From Ureibacillus chungkukjangi (GTDB lineage Bacteria > Bacillota > Bacilli > Bacillales_A > Planococcaceae): a stretch of DNA of 64,000 nt. Positions 17,149 to 27,129 of the stretch are shown one piece after another. The notes under the pieces were generated by a model. That model searched no databases. It had not been told where the DNA came from and saw only the letters and a list, made by a program, of their open reading frames with translations. The stretch lies in assembly GCF_003217295.1 (NCBI RefSeq), contig NZ_QJTJ01000014.1, positions 1 to 64,000 of the forward strand, written 5' to 3'. The translations under genes and the position numbers were made by a program. Within the stretch, counting starts at the first letter, position 1. The number at the start of each line of letters is the position of its first letter.

Positions 17149-17935
17149 TATCACCCGCCCCGCTTTCGTCTGTGATTTTACGGCGTTCCTCCGTCGGTAA
17201 GTAAGATGCTAGTTTTTGTTCTATAACTCGAGGTGCTTCACCTTCTAATACAGATAAAATCCCTTCGATCATTAATGTTTTTTGTTTTACTTCAACTGCA
17301 GATTTACGTTTTAACTTATTGGCAAATGGATTCCATAGTACATACCCAGTAAAGATACCAAGTAATGTGGCAACGAATGCACCTGTAATGGCATGTCCTA
17401 ATTTATCGATATCGTTCATATCCCCTAACGCAGCCATTAAACCTACAACGGCACCAAGAACCCCTAATGTAGGAGCATAAGTACCTGCTTGTGAGAAAAT
17501 CTGTGCGCCACTTGCATGTCTTTCTTCAAGTGCTTCTACTTCTTCTGTCAGTACATCGCGAATATAATCAGCATTTTGACCGTCGATTGCTAATGTTAAC
17601 CCATTTTTTAAAAATGGATCTTCCACTTCACTCGCTTTACTTTCTAGCGCTAACAAACCTTCACGGCGAGCTAAATCTGCCCAACTTGAAAACATTTTTA
17701 TGATTTCAACTTCACTTGTAAGCTTTTGTTCTTTAAAAAGGATTTTAAATAGCTTCGGTACTCTTTTTAACTCACTCATTGGAAATGCAACTGAAACTGA
17801 AGCTATTGTCCCTACAATAATAATTAAAAAGGCAGCAGGGTTAATTAAAACACTTAAGCTTGCACCTTTTACAACCATTCCGACAAATACAGCAATAATT
17901 CCGAGTATGACTCCGACTAACGTTGATATATCCAT
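17132..17935 (-). CDS. motA: Flagellar motor stator protein MotA
   Basis: A 267-residue stator subunit with four membrane helices. Helix 3 carries the conserved AGTYAPTLGVLGAVVGL and helix 4 LLGIFTGYVLWNPFANKLK. The cytoplasmic loop has RREGLLALE and LTEEVEALEERH, the charged residues that contact the rotor. Similarity is to B. subtilis MotA rather than MotP. It is the first gene of motAB. A SigD-like promoter (18039-18065) lies about 100 bp upstream, consistent with flagellar-class control. Confidence 0.94.
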   Translation of the reverse strand: MDISTLVGVILGIIAVFVGMVVKGASLSVLINPAAFLIIIVGTIASVSVAFPMSELKRVPKLFKILFKEQKLTSEVEIIKMFSSWADLARREGLLALESKASEVEDPFLKNGLTLAIDGQNADYIRDVLTEEVEALEERHASGAQIFSQAGTYAPTLGVLGAVVGLMAALGDMNDIDKLGHAITGAFVATLLGIFTGYVLWNPFANKLKRKSAVEVKQKTLMIEGILSVLEGEAPRVIEQKLASYLPTEERRKITDESGAGDNGKES

Positions 17936-18038
17936 ATATGTTCCTCCAAATCTTCTACTATTCTTTTTTTCGACAAAAAATCTATTTTTTTTACAGTCAT
18001 ATGACAGAATGATTAAAACAAGTTAAAAATATTTCAAA

Positions 18039-18065
18039 ATATCTACAAACTTTTTGCTAGCTTTA
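18039..18065 (-). promoter_or_regulatory. SigD-type (flagellar) promoter of motAB
   Basis: On the minus strand, TAAA (18065-18062) is followed by 15 bp and then GTAGATAT (18046-18039). The SigD consensus is TAAA-N15-GCCGATAT, so spacing is exact and the -10 matches at six of eight positions. The rest of 17936-18272 shows no other clear element. Confidence 0.6.
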
Positions 18066-18272
18066 ATCACAATGATGTTTTTATTAGGTAGCATTTAATA
18101 TCATTTCTATATATTATGAAGTCTTCTCAGTATTTTTTTGAATAGGTTATTCCTTCATAAACCTTCATGAAATTGCCAACATATTTTTTCGTACAACGAT
18201 ACAATTCATAAAAGATATATAGTATAATAAGTTTCAAGACACAAGTGTTAATTAAGAAGGGAGTCTTTCAAC

Positions 18273-18413
18273 ATGGGTATGTTTATTTCAACTGTAACTG
18301 GCTTTTTCGTTGTGTTAATGATCGCTATGGCAATGTTCATTCACTATTTACGCGTTGGATTAGATTCTAAATCTTCAGTAAGAATTGATTCAAAACCAAC
18401 TGAAAAATTCTAA
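18273..18413 (+). CDS. Small single-TM protein, unknown
   Basis: A 46-residue frame with one hydrophobic helix (TGFFVVLMIAMAMFIHYL) and a polar tail ending SKPTEKF. AAGGGAG precedes the ATG by 8 nt and a strong terminator follows directly, so it looks like a genuine single-gene unit. I do not recognise the family. Single-helix miniproteins of this size often modulate larger membrane proteins, but nothing here identifies a partner. Confidence 0.7.
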   Translation: MGMFISTVTGFFVVLMIAMAMFIHYLRVGLDSKSSVRIDSKPTEKF

Positions 18414-18419
18414 AATATT

Positions 18420-18459
18420 AAGTCAGTAAAACTCTCAAATGAGTTTTGCTGACTTTTTT
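18420..18459 (+). terminator. Terminator of the 46-residue protein gene
   Basis: Paired arms AAGTCAG/CTGACTT with an inner AAACTC/GAGTTT stem, followed by TTTTTT. Confidence 0.88.
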
Positions 18460-18506
18460 CGTATATAATATATTTTGTATGAATGATGAATAGGAGTTGT
18501 AGAATA

Positions 18507-19103
18507 ATGGGATCTTCTTTAAATGAAATTCTTAGCTTTAATGATTCTTTTGTTAAATTTAAACAGTACGAGCCTTACATCACATCCAAATACCCTGACA
18601 AAAAGTCAGTTATTTTAACTTGTATGGATACTCGTCTAGTTGAATTGCTTCCAAAAGCCATGAACATGAGAAATGGTGATGTGAAAATTGTAAAAAGCGC
18701 AGGAGCACAGGTCAGCCATCCTTTCGGAGCGATTATGCGTAGCTTGTTAGTTGCTGTATATGCATTAAAAGCTGATGAAGTTTATGTAATTGGCCATCAT
18801 GATTGTGGCATGAGTGCTATTGACCCAGAGGTAATGCTCTCTAGTATGCTTGAACGTGGTATCAGTGAAGATATCATTAATACTGTAAAATATTCTGGTA
18901 TCGATTTGGATGAATGGCTTCGTGGCTTTGGTGATGTATCGACAAGTGTTATTAAGAGTGTCGATATTATTCGCAATCATCCTCTAATGCCAAAAATGAC
19001 ACCTGTCCACGGACTTGTCATTGACCCCAACACAGGTAAATTGGATTTACTAGAAGATGGCAATGCCTATTTAGCAGAAAAAGGCGTGCAAGCTGAAGTT
19101 TAA
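18507..19103 (+). CDS. Beta-class carbonic anhydrase
   Basis: A 198-residue zinc enzyme for CO2/bicarbonate interconversion. With the start at ATG 18507 (AGGAG ten bases upstream), the zinc ligands are C39 in CMDTR and H97...C100 in GHHDCG. Asp41 and Arg43 form the catalytic dyad. The AQVSHPFGAIMRSLLVAVYAL segment is typical of the short bacterial beta-CA clade. In-frame ATGs at 18483 and 18486 are possible but lack a ribosome binding site. It is monocistronic. The physiological role is probably bicarbonate supply for carboxylases. Confidence 0.9.
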   Translation: MGSSLNEILSFNDSFVKFKQYEPYITSKYPDKKSVILTCMDTRLVELLPKAMNMRNGDVKIVKSAGAQVSHPFGAIMRSLLVAVYALKADEVYVIGHHDCGMSAIDPEVMLSSMLERGISEDIINTVKYSGIDLDEWLRGFGDVSTSVIKSVDIIRNHPLMPKMTPVHGLVIDPNTGKLDLLEDGNAYLAEKGVQAEV

Positions 19104-19121
19104 AATCTTAAAATATAAAGA

Positions 19122-19177
19122 GGGCTATCCTACATAAATACATTAGCTGCAAGCCAATTGCATTTTTAGGATAGCCC
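19122..19177. terminator. Long-loop inverted repeat, possible shared terminator
   Basis: A perfect 10-bp dyad (19122-19131 with 19168-19177) separated by 36 nt lies between the converging carbonic anhydrase and GNAT genes. The long loop and lack of a good T run make termination uncertain. Confidence 0.4.
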
Positions 19178-19181
19178 CATT

Positions 19182-19778
19182 CTATTTTCTAAAATCATCT
19201 TGAAGTAAAGAGTATAGATAATGATCTTCCCAGCTTCCATTGATGTACAAAAGCTCCCTTAATAGACCTTCTCGTACAAAGTGGGCTTTTTCCAGTACTT
19301 TGATGGATCCCTCGTTCTTAGGTGATACATAGGCTTCGATTCGATGCAATTTCACATGTCGAAATGCAAACTTAATCACTTCATTTACCGCCTCAGTCGC
19401 AATACCCTTTCTTGTGTATCGTTCATCGATCGAATAACCGATAAAGGCACTGTTGTATGGAAGCCTTTTAATAGCATACAAGGAAATATGTCCAATCAAT
19501 ACATTGCTTCCTTTAGGATAGATTCCAAAAGAAAATTCACGATTTGCACGTAATAAATGGATACTTTCTAATATTTTTTTAAATTGTGCCTCTTCCGTGT
19601 AGAATTCTTCTTCATGAAGCGGCTCATGAACGGACCAAAAAAATTTATTTCTCCTCATGAGCTCAGCCAAGCTTTTAGCATCCGACTCCACAAAGGTCCG
19701 TAATAATAAGCGATCCCCCTCAATCTTTACCAACTTATCACCCTTTTTATGTAATAAATTAAAAAACTTTTTCACCAT
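19182..19778 (-). CDS. GNAT family N-acetyltransferase (RimJ/RimL type)
   Basis: A ~198-residue acetyltransferase of the Acetyltransf_3 group. DRLLLRTFVESDAKSLAEL begins the fold, and IDERYTRKGIATEAVNEVIKFAF carries the acetyl-CoA pyrophosphate loop. LHRIEAYVSPKNEGSIKVLEKAHF is the typical RimJ-like closing segment. I chose ATG 19778 behind GAGGGT; a TTG at about 19736 after AAGGGTG is a serious alternative. The in-frame upstream extension to 19844 lacks a ribosome binding site. Substrate unknown; ribosomal protein or small-molecule amine are both possible. Confidence 0.85.
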   Translation of the reverse strand: MVKKFFNLLHKKGDKLVKIEGDRLLLRTFVESDAKSLAELMRRNKFFWSVHEPLHEEEFYTEEAQFKKILESIHLLRANREFSFGIYPKGSNVLIGHISLYAIKRLPYNSAFIGYSIDERYTRKGIATEAVNEVIKFAFRHVKLHRIEAYVSPKNEGSIKVLEKAHFVREGLLRELLYINGSWEDHYLYSLLQDDFRK

Positions 19779-19895
19779 GACAAAAGTACCCTCAAGCCTT
19801 TCTTGAAGTATCTTACAGTTAATCACGCTTCCATTATTTTGCACATCATCTATTTCTTTAATTCAAGCTGTTTTTGTTAAATCCTTCTTTTAAAT

Positions 19896-20636
19896 TTAAT
19901 AAAAGGGAATTGTTAGTCCTCTTTGTTCCGCTATTGCCTTTACGCGACTAATTGTTTCCTTTAATACATTTATGCGAGCATATTGCTTATTATTTCCTGA
20001 AATTAAAACCCATGGCGCATTTATGTTATCCGTTTTTTCGAACATTTCGTTTGCACAAGCTACATACTCATCAAACTTTTCCCGATTACGCCAGTCTTCA
20101 TCTGTTAGCTTCCATGCTTTCATCGGATTGGTTTGACGTTCTTTGAAACGGGCTAATTGTTGATCTTTATCGATATGAATCCAAAACTTTAAGACAATGT
20201 ATTGATCATCAGTTAACGTCTTTTCAAAATGAATAATTTCATCATAGGCCCTTTCCCATTCCTCGTTATTTGCAAACCCCTCAATTCTTTCTACTAAGAC
20301 TCTGCCGTACCATGAACGATCGAATATTCCGATTTGGCCATATTGAGGTAATTTACGCCAAAATCGATGTAAGTAGTGGTATCTTTTTTCATGAGGCTTT
20401 GGTGCCGAAATGGGATGTACTAGAACCCCGCGCGGATCAAGATTTTGTGTTAGTCTTTTAATAGCTCCACCTTTGCCGGCAGCATCCATGCCTTCGAAGG
20501 CAATTATTAGCCCTATTTTATTATTAAAGAGAAATTGTTGAATATTTAACATTTCATATTGAAGCTTTTCTAATTCCTTTTTGTATTCTTTTTTACCGAT
20601 AGCTAATTCTAAGTCTAGCGCTTCTAATCTTTTCAT
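19896..20636 (-). CDS. Polyphosphate kinase 2 family protein
   Basis: A 246-residue PPK2 enzyme, which transfers phosphate between inorganic polyphosphate and nucleotides. Walker A is GMDAAGKGG (about residues 49-57), the lid region includes RFWRKLP, and Walker B is GIFDRSWYGRVLVERIEG. Length and the single domain fit the short PPK2 group that phosphorylates AMP or ADP using polyphosphate. The nucleotide preference cannot be fixed by eye. I chose ATG 20636 (AGGAG eight bases upstream). It is monocistronic. Polyphosphate metabolism links to stress and sporulation energy supply. Confidence 0.88.
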   Translation of the reverse strand: MKRLEALDLELAIGKKEYKKELEKLQYEMLNIQQFLFNNKIGLIIAFEGMDAAGKGGAIKRLTQNLDPRGVLVHPISAPKPHEKRYHYLHRFWRKLPQYGQIGIFDRSWYGRVLVERIEGFANNEEWERAYDEIIHFEKTLTDDQYIVLKFWIHIDKDQQLARFKERQTNPMKAWKLTDEDWRNREKFDEYVACANEMFEKTDNINAPWVLISGNNKQYARINVLKETISRVKAIAEQRGLTIPFY

Positions 20637-20748
20637 GACTAACACTCCTAATCGTCTTATTTAAATATTTTATAATAAGTTATGTTATTGGAAAATGTTG
20701 TTCAAAGCTTTGTTAATGTATATAATTTTATAGAAGGGAGCGGAATGA

Positions 20749-21457
20749 ATGAGTCGCCTAATATTATTATTTACTTCGGTCATTGTAGCCACACTCTTTA
20801 CAATCAATGCATTTTGGCTACAATTAAACGGGCATTCAACTATTGAAATCATAAATCGTTTGCCGTTATTATTTGCACCCGCAAATTATGTTTACTACAT
20901 ATGGATTATTATTTTCATATTTCTTTTCCTTTGGATTTATAACTATATCAAGTTACAACGGACTGATCTCTTTATAACGAAATTACAAACGATATTGTTC
21001 ATTGTCATAGTGTTTATTCATATTGGCTCTCTTTGGAGCTGGCATAGTGAATACTTTGTTTTATCAACTGTGATTTTACTGATACAGGTTATTATGTTAT
21101 TCGGACTTTATTTTTCGTATCCATTGAAAAAAGAATGGTTTACATTAAGAATACCCATTTCCATTTACTTTAGTTGGTCAACCTTCTTATTGATTTTACA
21201 TTGTTGCTACCTTTTAGTGGACTATCAATGGTCTGGCTTTGGAATTAGCAATGCACTTTGGGCGGTTATCGTGATGACTGTTGGAACGGCTATTGCACTC
21301 CATTTAAGATATCATCACTTTGACGTCGCCTACCCAATCGTTTTTGTATGGTGCTATATAGGAATTGCCGTACAAAATGGATTTGATGAGCTATTAGTAA
21401 CAACAGCAGCATTATTCTTGGCTGGTGTGATGATAGTAGGTGTTTTCCTAATTAAAA

Positions 21458-21480
<23 letters not shown>
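20749..21480 (+). CDS. TspO/MBR-like polytopic membrane protein
   Basis: A 243-residue protein with about seven hydrophobic helices. The segment FAPANYVYYIWIIIFIFLFLWI after the first loop recalls the P-P/N-W/Y-V-F-x-x-W signature of tryptophan-rich sensory (TspO/MBR) proteins. The chain is longer than classic TspO (~160) and matches the longer Bacillales group. A possible porphyrin- or lipid-binding role is family knowledge only. AGGGAGCGG lies before the ATG. Its last codons form the left arm of a terminator. Confidence 0.6.
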
Positions 21481-22572
<1,092 letters not shown>

Positions 22573-22608
22573 AAAAAAGACGACCAAAAAAACTCGCTGG
22601 TCGTCTTT
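22573..22608 (-). terminator. Terminator of thiT
   Basis: A 10-bp stem (22576-22585 with 22599-22608). The A run at 22573-22578 gives T on the minus strand, just after the thiT stop. Confidence 0.85.
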
Positions 22609-22613
22609 GTACT

Positions 22614-23171
22614 TTATTTCGTTTGTAATAGTCGTGGTGCTGCTGTGAAGATGAGTATACCTACTATTGCAGTAAGGATGATTGCTGGGATCATGTATGT
22701 GCCGTTGTAGATTAGTGTGTAAAGCCATACATTTTGGTCGCCTGCGTACTCGCTGAAGAAGACTGCACCAGCAAGAGCATGAGCTGCGTAACGTAATAAG
22801 CCACCCGCTACTATTCCTAATGTAATATACCAAGCTATACTTTTCTTATTGATATCCTTGGCTGCTTGTAAAATTTGTTTACGGAATACACCAGCTAATC
22901 CGACAACTGTGAATGCTACTAAGTAATCTAGTAGCCCTTGTACCCAGTGTACAATAAACGGGAAGAACGTCATTTGTAATAACCCAATTATTAGACCGGT
23001 TGTCATTCCGGCTAATAATCCCCACCGTATAGCCATAATCAGAATCGGTAGCATTACAAAGCTTATGGAACCACCTTGTGGCCATAATCTAAAGGAAATT
23101 TGGTCTAATACTAGACCGATGCCCGCAAATATTGCAATCTCAACGAGCATTAATAGTTTTTTATTGTTCAT
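22614..23171 (-). CDS. thiT: Energy-coupled thiamine transporter ThiT
   Basis: A 185-residue substrate-binding (S) component of an ECF transporter, with six hydrophobic helices. The aromatic thiamine-site residues fall in SFRLWPQGGSISFVMLPI, and HWVQGLLDYLVAFTVVGLAG and ARYAAHALAG-like segments match the ThiT (YuaJ) family. The shared EcfA/A'/T energising module is encoded elsewhere. A TPP riboswitch with its own terminator lies directly upstream (23252-23397), so expression should fall when thiamine pyrophosphate is abundant. The riboswitch confirms the substrate. Confidence 0.94.
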   Translation of the reverse strand: MNNKKLLMLVEIAIFAGIGLVLDQISFRLWPQGGSISFVMLPILIMAIRWGLLAGMTTGLIIGLLQMTFFPFIVHWVQGLLDYLVAFTVVGLAGVFRKQILQAAKDINKKSIAWYITLGIVAGGLLRYAAHALAGAVFFSEYAGDQNVWLYTLIYNGTYMIPAIILTAIVGILIFTAAPRLLQTK

Positions 23172-23251
23172 AACAAGTCTCCTCTCTTCTTATCCAATGT
23201 GGAACCTAAGAGAAGGATAGAAATCGTAAAATACAAAGGTTTGATTTCTCC

Positions 23252-23291
23252 AAAATAAAAATGGCATCAGGACAGAGCCTAAACGCCATTT
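23252..23291 (-). terminator. TPP riboswitch expression-platform terminator
   Basis: A 7-bp stem (23259-23265 with 23285-23291) followed on the minus strand by TTTTTATTTT. It lies between the aptamer and thiT, as in transcription-attenuating riboswitches. Confidence 0.78.
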
Positions 23292-23306
23292 GGAGTCGGT
23301 TTCTAT

Positions 23307-23397
23307 CCACATCCCTACGCAAGTACTAACTTACAGGTTCATAGAGTTAGTGCAATAAGTGCACAATCTCAGCTGACTTCATCAGCTCCCCTTGTGG
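23307..23397 (-). ncRNA. TPP (THI-box) riboswitch aptamer
   Basis: On the minus strand the order is CCACAAGGGGAGC, then GCTGAGA, a variable P3 arm (GTGCAC...), TGAACCTG, and GCGTAGGGATGTGG. The P1 ends CCACA/TGTGG pair. The GCTGAGA core and the TGAACCTG / GCGTAGGGA halves are the classic thi-box signatures. It sits upstream of thiT and its terminator. Confidence 0.95.
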
Positions 23398-23527
23398 TAA
23401 ATAAATTTTGTTTAATTGTTAGAACATTACTAATTGTATCAAACTATATGTTTTTTTCAACTAGAATATGAATACGAATCCCTTTTGTTGTCAATCACTT
23501 CCATATATAATTTTTTTGAGGTGAAAT

Positions 23528-23857
23528 ATGGAAAATAATAAAATGATATCGGCACTGTGTTATGTTAGCCTATTGTTCGCTCCTTTTTTGCTGCCAATTA
23601 TCGTTTACTTCGTCATTAAGGATAAAAGGGTAAAGTATCATGCAAAGCGTGCATTGCTGTCACATTCCATTCCTACTGTCCTTTCGCTACTTTTAGTGTT
23701 TTTTGGATTTATAGGTGTATTCTCTATGGATTACGATAATATGAATGGATTCATTGTGAAAATGTTTGTTTTGATGGGGATTTACTTTGCCATCACTATT
23801 GGCGTTATCATATGGAATTTAGTTCAGGCCTATCGAGTTTTCAGAGTAGGTTTCTAA
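23528..23857 (+). CDS. DUF4870 membrane protein
   Basis: A 109-residue protein with three hydrophobic segments. The order is an N-terminal helix (LCYVSLLFAPFLLPIIVYFVI), a basic KDKRVKYHAKRALLSH segment, and two further helices. This pattern, with the AxxALLxH/Q motif after a positive loop, is the DUF4870 (YpiF/Tic20-like) family found across Bacillales. The ATG follows TGAGGTG. A 42-residue frame follows 49 bp downstream and may be co-transcribed. Function unknown. Confidence 0.78.
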   Translation: MENNKMISALCYVSLLFAPFLLPIIVYFVIKDKRVKYHAKRALLSHSIPTVLSLLLVFFGFIGVFSMDYDNMNGFIVKMFVLMGIYFAITIGVIIWNLVQAYRVFRVGF

Positions 23858-23906
23858 AGTCACTTCTAAGGGTATTATTAATATAAAGATGAAGGAGTGC
23901 ATTTCT

Positions 23907-24035
23907 ATGAAATTGGGAAAAACCATTAAAACAATTATGAAGGTAGCACCGATTGTCTATCCAATCGTTAAAAAAGCGATGGATAAGAAAAAAGCATCTA
24001 GGACTGGCTATAGAATAAACGGCAGAGACTATTAA
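23907..24035 (+). CDS. Small basic protein, unknown
   Basis: A 42-residue, highly basic frame (KLGKTIKTIMKVAPIVYPIV, then a KK/RR-rich tail ending INGRDY). GAAGGAG lies 10 nt upstream of the ATG. The amphipathic N-terminal half could associate with membrane. Its last codons form the left arm of a terminator, as in the TspO-like gene. I do not recognise a family. Confidence 0.6.
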   Translation: MKLGKTIKTIMKVAPIVYPIVKKAMDKKKASRTGYRINGRDY

Positions 24036-24053
24036 GGTCTCCGCCGTTTTTTT
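24017..24053. terminator. Terminator overlapping the small basic ORF
   Basis: Stem AAACGGC/GCCGTTT (24017-24023 with 24043-24049) with an inner GAGAC/GTCTC pair, then TTTTTTT. It is shared with the converging sbcC gene, whose stop lies inside the T run. Confidence 0.85.
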
Positions 24054-27000
24054 ACTTAAGTAGGAAGGAAGTTTTACTATAGCCTTCTTTTAATTTTTCC
24101 ACCTGTAAAATTGCAGGCATTGCTGCTTTCAATTCGGATACGTGAGAGATTACACCAATTATTCTCCCAGATTTCTGAAGATCGATCAGTGTATCAATTG
24201 CTTTCATTAGTGATTCTTCATCTAATGAGCCGAACCCTTCATCGATAAACATCGTATCGATTTTCACATTACCCTGGAAGCTTTGAATAACATCAGCCAT
24301 CCCTAAAGCTAGACATAATGATGCGTTAAATTTCTCCCCACCAGATAATGATTTCACATCACGTGACTGCCCTGTGTAAGTGTCATAGACATCTAGGCTT
24401 AAACCGCTTTGGCGACCATGAGATTCCTGTCTATCTGAGCATTGTAAATAGTATTGTCCATTTGATAGATTTTTCAAGCGGATATTGGCAGCCTCTGTAA
24501 TTTGCTCTAAATACCCCATTTGTACATAGCGTTCAAAGGAGATTTTCTTACTATTTTGACCGCGTAATAGGTTGTGTAAATCAATAATTTGACTTGAAAT
24601 CTCCTCAAGCTGATAGATTTTATCTGCTACGTGGTCTAGCTTCTCAGAGAAATCAATGGCATGACCTTCATATTGTACCGAGCGATTCAGTATATGAAGT
24701 GCATTTTCGTATTCTAACTTTAGCGCATTTAATGCCTCTTCAATAAGTGTTAAATCTACTTTTTCTTTTCCTTCTAATTCTTCACTATCTTGTTGTACTT
24801 GCGTTGTAATTGTATGAAGAGCCTTAGAAAACTCCATATATTGATTTTGCAGATGATTGACTTGGAAATCATCGCGAATAGATGACTCAAAATGCTTGTA
24901 GTTTTCAAAGCCTGCATCTACCAACGATTGCTTAAACTCATCTTTTGCACGAACTAGCTTTGCTTCTAGGTCAGTAATTTGCTGTGTTGTTTGTTTTACC
25001 ACCTCTTCTGTTGTTGCAACATACTTCTCAACTTCATGTAAATGCTTTTGTACTCTTTCCCATTGAGTAAATAGAGTCTGCTTATGGAGCTGTGCATCAG
25101 CAATTGCCTTTTGTAATTGTGAAATATGCTGTAATTCACTCGGAATTTCCTTTTGTTGTTCTGTTAAAACTGTACTTTCCTTTAAAAGCTGTTCTTTCGT
25201 TTGATAATGGTTAGCCTCAAGCTGCTTTTGTCTTCCTTCTAATTGCTCCACCACTGATTTCAATTGTTTAAGATTTTTTTTATAGGAAACTAGCTTTGCT
25301 TCATCATTTTTTAATTGCTCAATTTTTAAATTCAGCTCATTAAATTGGTGTATAATTTGCTGTTCTTTCTCAATAGGTGCATTTAATCTTTCAAGCTCTT
25401 GTTCACACTGTGTGACTTGCGCTATTTGGCTATTCATTTTCGCTTCAGCTCTATATTTCGTTTGCTCAACCTCTGCTAAATTTGCCTTTAGCTTTTTAAT
25501 AGTTGTTTCATCAACCATTTCTGTATGCTGACTACTAATCTGCCCGTGCTCAATACTTCCACAAACCGGACAAGGCGAGCCTGGAACTAAACTAGCTGCT
25601 AGTCGCGATGCCTGATTCGTTAGCCATTTTCCTTCTTCTACCTCGTAAATCTGTTTTGCAGACTGATATTCCTTCTCCACAGTATTTACATTCAGCTGTA
25701 AGCCCTGTAATTCGTGCTTTAACTGATTAAAATTTGAGAAAAGATTAATCACTTGTTTTAAGTAGCTTTGTTGTTCTAATAGCTCATTATAATTTTCTGT
25801 CTTTTCTTCAAGTTGTTCGATTAGTTGATTAAGCTGAACAACTTTTTCCTTTTCCACATTCAGCTGCTGCTCGATCGTAACTAAAGAATTTCGTGCTTCC
25901 TTTTCAGACACCTGCAAGGATTGAACTCTTTTACTTAATACTTCGATTTGTTCATAACGAGGTAATAATTTTTGAAGATTATTTAAGTGTTCGGAAGCAC
26001 TTTCACGTTCTTGTTCTTTCGTATACTCTTCCTCAAATGTTTTATTGGCCTTTTCCAAATCTTTTTTAGCCTGCTCTAATTTTTCCGTAACATTTGCTAA
26101 TTGGTTTTGCTTTTCTACCTTTTCTTTGTGTAAAGCATGGCACTGTTGATTTAAAGGCTGAATTTTACTTGCTCGTATGGCAGCTTCATACTCATTTTTC
26201 ATCTGTTCGTAAGTAGGTTTTTGCTGTTCTAGCTCTTGAAGCTTTTGTTTTCTATTTTCGAAGTTATCAATTCGGTCATTGATAGCTTTATCTTGCACAA
26301 ATCTGTTATGTTGATCATCATGCTTCTTTTTTGCTTCTTCATAGAGCTTTTTGTCTTCTTTTATTTTTACTTTATAGTACTTAACTTCTTCATCAAGTGC
26401 CTCTTGAATTTGATAGACATTTGACTCTTGTGCAAGAACAGCAAACAATAGAGAATCCCGTTTTGGCAGAGCACCCTCGATTTGAGAAATATAGCTATTT
26501 TTTAACGTACGTGCTCGATCTAATTCTGTCTCTGCCTTTCGTTTCTTCTCGTCCAGTTTTTGAGTCATTTCACCATAGCGATTTGTTTTAAAAATTTTGC
26601 GTAAAATCTCTTCTTTATTATCAGATTGAGAGGTTAATAGCTTACGAAATTCCCCTTGTGGGAGCATGACGATTTGATTGAATTGGTCATAGGATAACCC
26701 AATCAGCTCTTCAATTTTCTGGTTAATATCTGTTACTCTTTGTCTTTCAACGGATGGCAATTCCTGTCCGTCCTCTTGAATTTCAAACAGCTCGTACTTT
26801 TCTCCTGTAGCTGTTTTTCGACCTTCCTTCACATGAGAGAGCTGACGTAAAACCCGGTAGGTCTTTCCATGGATTTCAAACAGTAGTTCAACTGCGGTAT
26901 GAACTGCATCCTCTGCAAAATCGCTTCGTAGCGTTTTTGTTTCTTTACGGTCTTGTCCACTACCAAAACCATATAAGGCAAAGCAGATGCCATCAAATAT

Positions 27001-27129
27001 TGTTGTTTTTCCTGCTCCTGTTGAACCTGAAATCACAAATAAGCGGTTGTCTTTTAGCTCATTGAAATCAATTACTTCTTCACTTTTATATGGCCCGAAA
27101 GCCTTCATCGTTAGTTTAATTGGCTTCAT
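24052..27129 (-). CDS. sbcC: DNA double-strand-end nuclease ATPase subunit SbcC
   Basis: A 1025-residue SMC-like protein, the bacterial Rad50. Walker A is GSTGAGKTT (from about residue 35). Two long coiled coils flank the zinc hook C520-P-V-C523. The C-terminal lobe has the LSGGEKF signature and Walker B TMFIDEGFGSLDEE. With SbcD it forms the MR-like complex that opens hairpins and trims blocked DNA ends. It overlaps sbcD by 4 nt, so the two are translationally coupled. Its length is in the normal range. Confidence 0.95.
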   Translation of the reverse strand: MKPIKLTMKAFGPYKSEEVIDFNELKDNRLFVISGSTGAGKTTIFDGICFALYGFGSGQDRKETKTLRSDFAEDAVHTAVELLFEIHGKTYRVLRQLSHVKEGRKTATGEKYELFEIQEDGQELPSVERQRVTDINQKIEELIGLSYDQFNQIVMLPQGEFRKLLTSQSDNKEEILRKIFKTNRYGEMTQKLDEKKRKAETELDRARTLKNSYISQIEGALPKRDSLLFAVLAQESNVYQIQEALDEEVKYYKVKIKEDKKLYEEAKKKHDDQHNRFVQDKAINDRIDNFENRKQKLQELEQQKPTYEQMKNEYEAAIRASKIQPLNQQCHALHKEKVEKQNQLANVTEKLEQAKKDLEKANKTFEEEYTKEQERESASEHLNNLQKLLPRYEQIEVLSKRVQSLQVSEKEARNSLVTIEQQLNVEKEKVVQLNQLIEQLEEKTENYNELLEQQSYLKQVINLFSNFNQLKHELQGLQLNVNTVEKEYQSAKQIYEVEEGKWLTNQASRLAASLVPGSPCPVCGSIEHGQISSQHTEMVDETTIKKLKANLAEVEQTKYRAEAKMNSQIAQVTQCEQELERLNAPIEKEQQIIHQFNELNLKIEQLKNDEAKLVSYKKNLKQLKSVVEQLEGRQKQLEANHYQTKEQLLKESTVLTEQQKEIPSELQHISQLQKAIADAQLHKQTLFTQWERVQKHLHEVEKYVATTEEVVKQTTQQITDLEAKLVRAKDEFKQSLVDAGFENYKHFESSIRDDFQVNHLQNQYMEFSKALHTITTQVQQDSEELEGKEKVDLTLIEEALNALKLEYENALHILNRSVQYEGHAIDFSEKLDHVADKIYQLEEISSQIIDLHNLLRGQNSKKISFERYVQMGYLEQITEAANIRLKNLSNGQYYLQCSDRQESHGRQSGLSLDVYDTYTGQSRDVKSLSGGEKFNASLCLALGMADVIQSFQGNVKIDTMFIDEGFGSLDEESLMKAIDTLIDLQKSGRIIGVISHVSELKAAMPAILQVEKLKEGYSKTSFLLK

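Noticed and set aside
16381-17935. Sodium-driven MotP/MotS pair
   Set aside because: The sequence pattern matches MotA/MotB of B. subtilis, including the LFIVLF helix; this is by eye only.
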